A DNA stretch of 9,177 bases. Origin: Candidatus Curtissbacteria bacterium RIFCSPLOWO2_01_FULL_37_9 (lineage in GTDB: Bacteria > Patescibacteriota > Microgenomatia > Curtissbacterales > GWA2-41-24). The translations under genes and the position numbers were made by a program. The stretch is from positions 1-9,177 of the forward strand of contig MFBN01000011.1 in NCBI GenBank assembly GCA_001776425.1, written 5' to 3'. The first letter of the stretch is position 1; the number at the start of each line of letters is the position of its first letter. Below the pieces are notes generated by a model that searched no databases, was not told where the DNA came from, and saw only the letters and a list, made by a program, of their open reading frames with translations. Of the stretch, positions 1-6,508 are shown piece after piece.

Positions 1-1
1 A

Positions 2-121
2 TATAGCGTATTAGATGACCAAACACTAGGGGGAAATGTACCAATTGGGAGAGTCAATAAGAGTGAAATTGAAACAGTTGTGAATTATATTAAAGAAACC
101 AATATCGCTTATGTCAACTAG
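2..121 (+). CDS. C-terminal tail of an unidentified upstream gene (partial)
   Basis: An open frame enters from the left edge and ends at a TAG at 119-121, giving the last 39 residues of a protein that finishes ...VVNYIKETNIAYVN. I do not recognise the family; the piece is too short to place and shows no motif. Its last 11 nt overlap the start of the methyltransferase gene at 111, the arrangement expected for genes co-transcribed and translationally coupled. It may therefore belong to the same operon. A restriction or accessory subunit would fit the context, but that is inference; the tail does not match the HsdR C-terminus I would expect. Confidence 0.55.
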   Translation, partial: YSVLDDQTLGGNVPIGRVNKSEIETVVNYIKETNIAYVN

Positions 122-2054
122 ACCACAAGAATTAAATAAAATTATTGCTGACCTTCGTCAAATTATTGTCGGTAAGGTGGCAATGCCTACTGATCAGATT
201 GAGCAGATTACGCTGTTCTTATTTCTCAAACAGTTATCTAAAAAGCATGATGAGTTAGTCCGTATCGGATCAAAAGAACTGATCTTTACAGGAGATTGGG
301 AACGTTACCATTTTGATGTATTGGTTAGGCATAGTGGAGAGGATTTAGTCAAAGAATGTCGGGAAGCAGTTGAATCACTCTATAAAAATCCGCACATTGA
401 CCCCACAGTCCGTAAAGTCTTTGAACGCTCATATTTAAAAATACTCGACCCTAAAGTACTCAGTTCTTTTCTGATATATCTCAATGATAAATTTTCTGAC
501 GGATTGGACTTAGGCGATTTTTATGAAAGTTTACTTCCAATACTTGGTACTCAAAACGAGTTAGGACAGTTCCGAACACCACGACATATCATCGACTTTA
601 TGGTACGAGTAGTTGATCCGAGTATCGGAGAAAAAATAGCTGATCCCGCTTGTGGTACTGCGGGTTTCTTGGTATCTACTTTCAACTATCTTAAAGAGAA
701 ATATACAGATAAGGGCAGACTAACCCTCAATCCCGAACAGATCAAGCAACTCTATAACGACACAATTTACGGTTGGGATATGGAACCTCTCATGGTGAAA
801 TTTTCCCTAGCCAACTTATACCTTCATGGTTTAAAAGTTCCGAATGTATCTGAAAACGATACACTTCTGAATGAAAACTTATGGCAACACACCTTTGATA
901 TTATCGTTGCTAACCCTCCATTTATTACACCGACAGGTGGGGCAAAACGACATTCACGATTTGCAATTGCTTCCAATAAAACCGAGGTACTTTTCTCTGA
1001 GTGGATGGTTCACCACCTAAACTTTAATGGTCGTATGGGAATTATTGTTCCTGAAGGCATAATCTTTGACTCAAGCAAAGGTCATCAAGCAATAAGGAAG
1101 CTCTTTTTAGATAACGGTTTGTGGTGTGTGGTTTCTCTACCTTCTGGAGTGTTTCAGCCGTATGCAGGAGTAAAAACAAGTATTATCTTTTTAGATAAAA
1201 CATTAAAACCTGAAAATATTTTATTCTACGATATAGAGAATCATGGATATTCTTTAAATACTAACCCTGTGCCTATTAAAGCTAATGATTTACCCGAGGC
1301 ATTAAAACTGATTGGTAGATATAGAAAATCAATACAAGAAAATAAAACAATCTCATTAAGCGATCAGAAGTATTTTACGGTACCGATAGAAAGAATTGTC
1401 AAAAGTAGCGATAGAATATTGAGCGGAAGATTGTATAAAGAAAAAAAGATTAACGGAACCACCTCTAGTTGGGAATGTGTGGAGATTGGCAAATTAACGA
1501 AAGTGTTTGCTGATGGAAATTGGATTGAAAGTAAAGACCAATCTACGGAAGGCATACGTTTATTGCAAACAGGTAATGTAGGCATTGGAGAATATAAAGA
1601 TAAGGATGGTAGGGCTAGATATATATCAGAAGAAACTTTTAAGAGACTTGGTTGTACGGAAATATTTCCAGGTGATGTGTTAGTTTCAAGGTTACCTGAT
1701 CCCGTTGGAAGGGTGTGTATTGTTCCAAAACTTAATACAAAAATGATTACTGCTGTTGATTGCACAATAATCAGATTTGATGAGACAAAAATATTGCCCA
1801 AATACTTCCTATTTTTGTCAAAGAGTAAAAGTTACTTTGAAGAAATTTCGAGATATTTAACAGGAGCGAGTCGTCAAAGAATTAGTAGATCAAATCTAGC
1901 AAAAGTTAAAATACCCGTGCCTCCGATAGAAACTCAACAAAAAATAATTTCTGAAATAGAGGTCTATCAAAAGAAGATTGATGATCATAAAAAAGACATT
2001 GACTCATTGAACGAAGAAATAGAAACGAAAGTTAAGTCGATTTGGGAAGGCTAA
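111..2054 (+). CDS. Type I DNA methyltransferase fused to a specificity half-subunit (HsdM-HsdS fusion)
   Basis: Predicted N6-adenine DNA methyltransferase that carries its own target-recognition domain. Residues 1-135 are the helical HsdM N-terminal domain. The S-adenosylmethionine-binding core follows, with LGQFRTPRHI at 151-160 and motif I DPACGTAGFL at 178-187. The catalytic motif NPPF is at 268-271. From about 453 the sequence becomes one HsdS-type target-recognition domain, ending in the typical IPVPPIETQQKI at 601-612. A coiled-coil-like helix runs from about 612 to 643. Ordinary HsdM is about 500 aa and HsdS has two recognition domains; here one is fused to M, so a dimer recognising a symmetric site is plausible (inference). 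The ATG lies inside the upstream gene and has no clear Shine-Dalgarno sequence, suggesting translational coupling. No HsdR is in the window. All core motifs are present, so methylation activity is likely; the target sequence cannot be read. Confidence 0.93.
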   Translation: MSTRPQELNKIIADLRQIIVGKVAMPTDQIEQITLFLFLKQLSKKHDELVRIGSKELIFTGDWERYHFDVLVRHSGEDLVKECREAVESLYKNPHIDPTVRKVFERSYLKILDPKVLSSFLIYLNDKFSDGLDLGDFYESLLPILGTQNELGQFRTPRHIIDFMVRVVDPSIGEKIADPACGTAGFLVSTFNYLKEKYTDKGRLTLNPEQIKQLYNDTIYGWDMEPLMVKFSLANLYLHGLKVPNVSENDTLLNENLWQHTFDIIVANPPFITPTGGAKRHSRFAIASNKTEVLFSEWMVHHLNFNGRMGIIVPEGIIFDSSKGHQAIRKLFLDNGLWCVVSLPSGVFQPYAGVKTSIIFLDKTLKPENILFYDIENHGYSLNTNPVPIKANDLPEALKLIGRYRKSIQENKTISLSDQKYFTVPIERIVKSSDRILSGRLYKEKKINGTTSSWECVEIGKLTKVFADGNWIESKDQSTEGIRLLQTGNVGIGEYKDKDGRARYISEETFKRLGCTEIFPGDVLVSRLPDPVGRVCIVPKLNTKMITAVDCTIIRFDETKILPKYFLFLSKSKSYFEEISRYLTGASRQRISRSNLAKVKIPVPPIETQQKIISEIEVYQKKIDDHKKDIDSLNEEIETKVKSIWEG

Positions 2055-2113
2055 TATTAATTAAAGTTTGTATATAAAATTAATAAATGCCCAAATGTTA
2101 ACAACTACACAAA

Positions 2114-5100
2114 ATGAGCGATTTTTTAAATGGCAAGCTGGACAACCAGGAAATAAGACAGAAAATTGTTGAATATAGCTATACTTCAGGCTATAAACCC
2201 TCAGTAAAGTTAGTAGATAACATCATTGATCAATTTTGGTTTCACGACTTCTACAATAGCTTTCTTTCTGATGAGGTCTATCTCAGTTACCTTCTTGAAT
2301 ATTTAAACAAGGGAAAGCCAACTAAGTTTAACCGTTTTGAGTTTTATAACTTCTTTTTTGAACAACTAGTACAGGATAAACAAGATAAAGCTACTCTTTC
2401 TATTATTGCTCTAGATTTTGAAAAACACCTAACTAATTCTTTAAATCCTAGCGAATACGAAAATTTACTTAAATCGTTGAACATACCAAAGGATAAGTTT
2501 GATGCTCAGTGGATGACGAAAAACCACCTAGGTAAGATTGAGGAACGAGAAGGTAAGACATATTTTACTTGGGAACATCATACTTTGACAGAATTTCTCG
2601 TTGCAGATTATTTGCTACAAAATGACGATCTGTTAACTGAACTTAAGAAGTTAATAATCTTAGAACAAGATGGAGTTACCGCATTTATTACCTCATGGGG
2701 TGGAGTTCTTCGATTTTTGTTGGAATCTTCGAAGGTTCTAGAGGTATACATATGGTTTGTTGGTTTTCTTGAAGAGAATAAAGAGAATGTTGACGACAAT
2801 TTGTCCGAGTTAATTACCTTTATTGATCTTAAATTATCAAAAGAATTAAGAACAAAGGTTTTCAATTTGATATATGGTTCATATTTTGATCGATCAACCT
2901 GGATTCCAGTATGGGCGTGGAAAGGTATCAGCAAATTTATAGATGAAGAATCATATAAAAGATTAAAGAAGGATATAAAAAAGTGGGCTACTCACACCGA
3001 AACTTTTGTTAGGAGAGGAAATGTTGAGGTGATAATAGGAAATCTGATTGAAGATAAAAGTCCCTTAATCACTAGAAAGGAAGCCGCATTTTGGGAGAAA
3101 AAGATAATAAGTTTTATTAATGATCCTGATGATGACGGTAATGGAGTTTTACAACGTCATGGGCTATACGCTCTAGCTAAGCTTAAAAAGACTTCCATAA
3201 TACCCCTTGTAGACAAGGTTGCAGGAAGTGGAGACTCATTATTAAGAGACGAATTTATTCAGTTCTGTATAGCGACAAATCCAAATTCTAAACATTCAAT
3301 TGACCATTTTATAAAAGGCATGAAACAAGGGGCAGACATCTATGCGAGGCATGGGCTATATGCAATTACTAAAAAAGGATCAGTCAAGTATCTACTAACA
3401 GCTATTGCAGAAGACGATGAGTTTTGGAAGGCATTTTTTGATCATGAAAGCATTTTTGATAAAGATGATGGGGATAAACGTTTACTTACCAACATTAGCA
3501 ACTGCTTAGACGATGGAATTGTCAGTATCCTCAAGAAGATTATATTTAAAGTTTTTCAAATACATGATATTTATCAGGAAGACAAATCAAATTTTGTCAG
3601 ACAAATAGTTCTACTCATAAATAGCAAAGATGGTGATTTTATCTTTGAAATAATGGATGAAATTTCTAAGCAAGACGAAACAAAATCACTTAACCTATTT
3701 TTTGACTACGAGGAAACACTTGCGATTTTGCTTACTTCAGATAAGCTCGATGCATATTTTGAGAAAGTTAAGACTTTACCAAGCAAGATACAAGAACGTG
3801 CCACGTCTGTGGTGTATATAGCTAAAAGGACAAATGGAGCAGCTGGTGAAGAAGTATATAAAAAAGCTGTTGAATTGAAGAAGATTAAACCTGTTGATGA
3901 AAAAACGATCAACGCCCAATGGGAGAGACAGCAAGCCAAAAGTAAGTTAAGTGTGATTAAACAATTTCAACAATACCTCGAACCCTCACCTGGCAAGTTT
4001 TTTCCCGAAGTTTTTGAATTTTACTTACACAACCAAATAGAAATAGATGAACATTTTAAGAATAAAGGTAAAAAAGATAGAGAAAGGTTAATAAAATTAG
4101 CTATAGATGAAGGTATCTCTAAAATAAACCCTCAAGAATTTAAAGTAACCATACCTGATAAAAATACACGTCAATTTACATGGTCTGCAGTAGCTTCGTA
4201 TTACGGCAACATTTTGTCGATAGTTAAAATTTTCGCTCTTGAGGAAATAGGTAAACACCGAAAAAATATTATCGACTTTATACCTTACGCCTACTCCGAT
4301 GATATGAGTTTAATCATTGAATTGGTTGAAATATTAGAGGACAAAGACCTTGAATATGTAAATCAGGTAATGAGTGATAAAGAACACGACACAAGATACC
4401 TTATTCCTAGTACATATATTTATCTAGTCAGCCATTACGCAAAAAATAAGTGTAAACTCCCAAGCGTTCTCCCTGTTTTAAAATCTTTCATCGGAGATGA
4501 ATTCATCCCTGATTACGAGCAAATAGCGGCCATTGAGTCTTTATGTCTATTTACCACCTGTGCAGATAACGATACGAAAAAACTTCTAAACGAAATACTT
4601 AAAGACGAGAAGATAAAAGGATTGGCTGAAGTTGCTAATGCAAGTCTTATACAGATATATAAAGACGAGAAAGCAATAGACTGGAGAATTAATGAGATAA
4701 AGAAGCCTTTACTGTTTCATCGCATCGAGGGTGGGCATTCCCCAGGTAGTGCAGAAATGGAAATTGACTGGATGGCTTTTGCCAAGCCCATTATTAACTT
4801 AGGAGACGAGAGATTTTTTAACAAACTATTTGAACTTTTGGATTACTCTTTTGCTCTGTTAGAAGAAAAGGAATCGGAACCAAATATAAAGGAATATTGG
4901 GAATACATCAACTATTTATGGCGTATTGTTACCTCCTATGTTGAAAATCTTAAAGAAAAGGGGTCGTTTATACCAGTACTCGCATTAGAAGCATGGATAA
5001 AGAAACACTCCAAAGACAATAACTATAACTGGCTAAGATTAAGAATTAAGGAGCTAAAAAATAGCTATATTAACTACATCAGACCATTCGACAAATTATC

Positions 5101-5524
5101 AGATGGTATAGACGAGCTTAACAAAACAAATGTTCCTGCAGCCAAGATTGCCTACTTCCTATTTAAATCACAATATACAGAAACCAAGCTGAAAGATTTA
5201 ATAGTTGGGCTAAACTACTTTCTTGAATTTGCCTCAAAAGACTTTTCTGTTTATAAAAAGGCAAAAACAGTGAATGATTTCAAAGAAAAAACTTTAGGAC
5301 AGTTAATATATGAACTTAAAAAGTATCAAAGCAAATCTTTAAATAAGCTCGTATCGAGCCTCTCGGTAGTCCATGAGAAAAGAAATGAGTTTACTCACGA
5401 ATTGTTTATGCAAGATAAAGATATTCGTCAGTTAGGAGAAGAAGCGGTTGAATATACCAAGAATGTTGAACAATGCTTGCAATTTATTCAAGAGGCTTGG
5501 AAGGAAGTACTAAAGCTAACTTAG
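2114..5524 (+). CDS. Large NACHT-remnant/HEAT-like protein with C-terminal HEPN ribonuclease-like domain
   Basis: 1136 aa, no family name I can assign. Residues about 50-90 (SDEVYLSYLLEYL, then FNRFEFYNFFFEQL) and 154-168 (EHHTLTEFLVADYLL) resemble the helical and winged-helix segments that follow the ATPase core of NACHT/STAND proteins. No Walker A (GxxxxGK[ST]) or Walker B is present, and a TAA at 2099-2101 closes the frame just upstream, so the core is absent rather than hidden by start choice. Residues about 270-980 are helical and HEAT-like; RHGLYA occurs at 348 and again at 412, 64 residues apart. Residues about 1006-1136 form a compact helical domain with KRNEFTHELF, in which R1090, N1091 and H1095 make the R-N-x3-H motif of HEPN RNases. 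The start has no Shine-Dalgarno sequence; an AT-rich TATAAA at 2073-2078 could be a weak promoter. It lies 59 nt after the methylase gene, probably in one operon. Inferred role: RNA-cleaving abortive-infection effector. The domain calls are by eye. Confidence 0.7.
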   Translation: MSDFLNGKLDNQEIRQKIVEYSYTSGYKPSVKLVDNIIDQFWFHDFYNSFLSDEVYLSYLLEYLNKGKPTKFNRFEFYNFFFEQLVQDKQDKATLSIIALDFEKHLTNSLNPSEYENLLKSLNIPKDKFDAQWMTKNHLGKIEEREGKTYFTWEHHTLTEFLVADYLLQNDDLLTELKKLIILEQDGVTAFITSWGGVLRFLLESSKVLEVYIWFVGFLEENKENVDDNLSELITFIDLKLSKELRTKVFNLIYGSYFDRSTWIPVWAWKGISKFIDEESYKRLKKDIKKWATHTETFVRRGNVEVIIGNLIEDKSPLITRKEAAFWEKKIISFINDPDDDGNGVLQRHGLYALAKLKKTSIIPLVDKVAGSGDSLLRDEFIQFCIATNPNSKHSIDHFIKGMKQGADIYARHGLYAITKKGSVKYLLTAIAEDDEFWKAFFDHESIFDKDDGDKRLLTNISNCLDDGIVSILKKIIFKVFQIHDIYQEDKSNFVRQIVLLINSKDGDFIFEIMDEISKQDETKSLNLFFDYEETLAILLTSDKLDAYFEKVKTLPSKIQERATSVVYIAKRTNGAAGEEVYKKAVELKKIKPVDEKTINAQWERQQAKSKLSVIKQFQQYLEPSPGKFFPEVFEFYLHNQIEIDEHFKNKGKKDRERLIKLAIDEGISKINPQEFKVTIPDKNTRQFTWSAVASYYGNILSIVKIFALEEIGKHRKNIIDFIPYAYSDDMSLIIELVEILEDKDLEYVNQVMSDKEHDTRYLIPSTYIYLVSHYAKNKCKLPSVLPVLKSFIGDEFIPDYEQIAAIESLCLFTTCADNDTKKLLNEILKDEKIKGLAEVANASLIQIYKDEKAIDWRINEIKKPLLFHRIEGGHSPGSAEMEIDWMAFAKPIINLGDERFFNKLFELLDYSFALLEEKESEPNIKEYWEYINYLWRIVTSYVENLKEKGSFIPVLALEAWIKKHSKDNNYNWLRLRIKELKNSYINYIRPFDKLSDGIDELNKTNVPAAKIAYFLFKSQYTETKLKDLIVGLNYFLEFASKDFSVYKKAKTVNDFKEKTLGQLIYELKKYQSKSLNKLVSSLSVVHEKRNEFTHELFMQDKDIRQLGEEAVEYTKNVEQCLQFIQEAWKEVLKLT

Positions 5525-5539
5525 CTCATACAAAGAAAA

Positions 5540-5562
5540 AAGACCGATGAGGAGTCGGTCTT
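5540..5562. terminator. Bidirectional intrinsic terminator between convergent genes
   Basis: A perfect 8-bp stem, AAGACCGA (5540-5547) and TCGGTCTT (5555-5562), encloses a 7-nt loop. It sits 15 nt after the stop of the large HEPN gene and 23 nt beyond the stop of the minus-strand basic protein gene. Read on the minus strand, the stem is followed by a long T run (complement of AAAGAAAAA), a strong intrinsic terminator. On the plus strand the tract is TTCTTT, weaker but usable. Confidence 0.88.
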
Positions 5563-5585
5563 CTTTCGAAAAGCGTCTTCTATTG

Positions 5586-5831
5586 TTAATTGCTCTTAGG
5601 AGCTTTATCTATTTTAACAACTTCCGCTTTCTTTTCCACTGGGGCAATCGCTGATTCCACCACTTTCTGTTCTATCTGTGGCTCTTGCTTTAATTCTAAA
5701 CGCTTGGCTTTTTTATTAGCCATGTATCGTTTTCTCGCTTCACGACCCTTTTCTGACGATTGATACTTGAGCCTAGAAGCTCGCCCTTTGGCACTATTTG
5801 CATACTTTTGTTGTGCAGCTGTCCATTTCAT
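5586..5831 (-). CDS. Small, very basic protein with KGR-type short repeats (hypothetical)
   Basis: 81 aa, function unknown. I place the start at the ATG at 5831, because AGGAGG (complement of 5840-5845) lies 8 nt upstream of it; the GTG at 5840, three codons earlier, overlaps that ribosome binding site and is unlikely. The first 40 residues hold about three imperfect 12-13-residue units: KYANSAKGRASR, KYQSSEKGREAR and a shorter KRYMANKKAKR. The rest is a low-complexity Lys/Glu/Pro/Val tail. The high positive charge suggests nucleic-acid binding or association with nucleoid or ribosome, but that is inference from composition only. There is no signal peptide or membrane segment. It lies 58 nt downstream of the membrane-protein gene on the same strand, so the two may form an operon ending at the shared terminator. 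Confidence 0.8.
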   Translation of the reverse strand: MKWTAAQQKYANSAKGRASRLKYQSSEKGREARKRYMANKKAKRLELKQEPQIEQKVVESAIAPVEKKAEVVKIDKAPKSN

Positions 5832-5839
5832 AAATATCA

Positions 5840-5845
5840 CCTCCT
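5840..5845 (-). promoter_or_regulatory. Strong ribosome binding site fixing the start of the basic protein
   Basis: The plus strand reads CCTCCT here, giving AGGAGG on the minus strand, part of a longer anti-16S match AAGGAGGTGAT. Spacing to the ATG at 5831 is 8 nt, near optimal. This excludes the GTG start at 5840. Confidence 0.9.
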
Positions 5846-5850
5846 TCCGT

Positions 5851-5863
5851 GTTAATGATTAAC
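5851..5863. promoter_or_regulatory. 13-bp perfect palindrome, operator-like
   Basis: GTTAATGATTAAC is an exact inverted repeat around a central base. It lies 5 nt upstream, in the minus direction, of the Shine-Dalgarno of the basic protein gene and overlaps a possible -10 (TATAAG, complement of 5863-5868). The -35 position is poor, so a separate promoter here is uncertain. The palindrome could be an operator or chance in AT-rich DNA. Confidence 0.35.
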
Positions 5864-5889
5864 TTATAAATCTATTTTCATTTTTTCTA

Positions 5890-6303
5890 CTATTTAACGT
5901 ACCTTATATTGTAAATTCTGCTTCTCTTTCTTTCGGGCTTTACTAAGAGTGGTGCAACTACATCTATTTCTTTTTTAGCATCTTCTAAAGTTAGAAATAT
6001 CTTGTTTAAGTATTCACCACTAGGCTTCATAATTCGGTAGAATCTATTTTGATAGTTCTCAATAACACATTCTTCATGAATATCGAAATTATCAACATTC
6101 CCTTTAATGACTACATTATCTAAATTCTTAGTTAGTATTGCTTTTTCTTCATTTTCTGCAACTGCGGCTTTTACTTGGGCTTCCATTTCCTTGAACTTCT
6201 TATTCATATATAAGACGTAGCCTAATAAACCTATTCCTGCCAAAGGTAAGGTTGTAAATGTGTATGCAACAATAAGATATTTAGCTATATCAACTTTCTT
6301 CAT
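5890..6303 (-). CDS. Small single-pass membrane protein (hypothetical)
   Basis: 137 aa, family not recognised. Residues about 9-33 form one hydrophobic membrane segment preceded by MKKVDIAK. A charged Lys/Glu-rich helix at 35-58 follows (KKFKEMEAQVKAAVAENEEK), likely coiled coil. The C-terminal part, about 62-137, looks like a small folded beta/alpha domain, with FYRIMKPSGEYLNKIFLTLE followed by DAKKEID and a basic tail. The N-terminal segment lacks an obvious signal-peptidase site, so it is more likely a membrane anchor than a cleaved signal. The ATG at 6303 has no good Shine-Dalgarno sequence (only GGAA about 13 nt upstream). It precedes the basic protein by 58 nt on the same strand and is divergent from the dehydrogenase-like gene. 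Role unknown; an anchored soluble domain is all that can be read. Confidence 0.72.
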   Translation of the reverse strand: MKKVDIAKYLIVAYTFTTLPLAGIGLLGYVLYMNKKFKEMEAQVKAAVAENEEKAILTKNLDNVVIKGNVDNFDIHEECVIENYQNRFYRIMKPSGEYLNKIFLTLEDAKKEIDVVAPLLVKPERKRSRIYNIRYVK

Positions 6304-6508
6304 ATATATTTATTTTCCAAGTTCTTGACCACGATGAAACGATGGCGTGAATAGGTGAAACTATGCTTAACGGGGGCAGGTTTTATAGATAGGCTTTTAA
6401 AATACGAGCAGATAGAGTAGAATAAAAGTACTTCGATATAGTGTTTCCTGAAAATAAAAGAGAATTAAGGAAAAGATAATCTTTATTTTTATAAATTAGG
6501 AGGCACTT
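6304..6508. promoter_or_regulatory. Divergent intergenic region containing the promoters of both flanking genes
   Basis: 205 nt separate the start of the membrane protein gene (minus) from the start of the dehydrogenase-like gene (plus), so both promoters are expected here. The last 90 nt are very AT-rich. Candidate plus-strand -10 boxes are TATAGT at 6437-6442 and GATAAT at 6475-6480, but neither has a convincing -35. AAAATAAAAGA at 6451-6461 can partly pair with TCTTTATTTTT at 6480-6490. No gene, RNA or known riboswitch is recognisable. Confidence 0.45.
6498..6503 (+). promoter_or_regulatory. Ribosome binding site of the dehydrogenase-like gene
   Basis: AGGAGG lies 5 nt before the ATG at 6509. 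It is a full consensus match and fixes the start. Confidence 0.88.

Noticed and set aside
1364..1801. 145-codon minus-strand open frame inside the methylase gene.
   Set aside because: It is antisense to a well-supported coding region, with a low-complexity product and no ribosome binding site.
5838..5840. GTG start for the basic protein, giving 84 aa.
   Set aside because: It lies within the AGGAGGTG ribosome binding site; the ATG at 5831 is correctly spaced.
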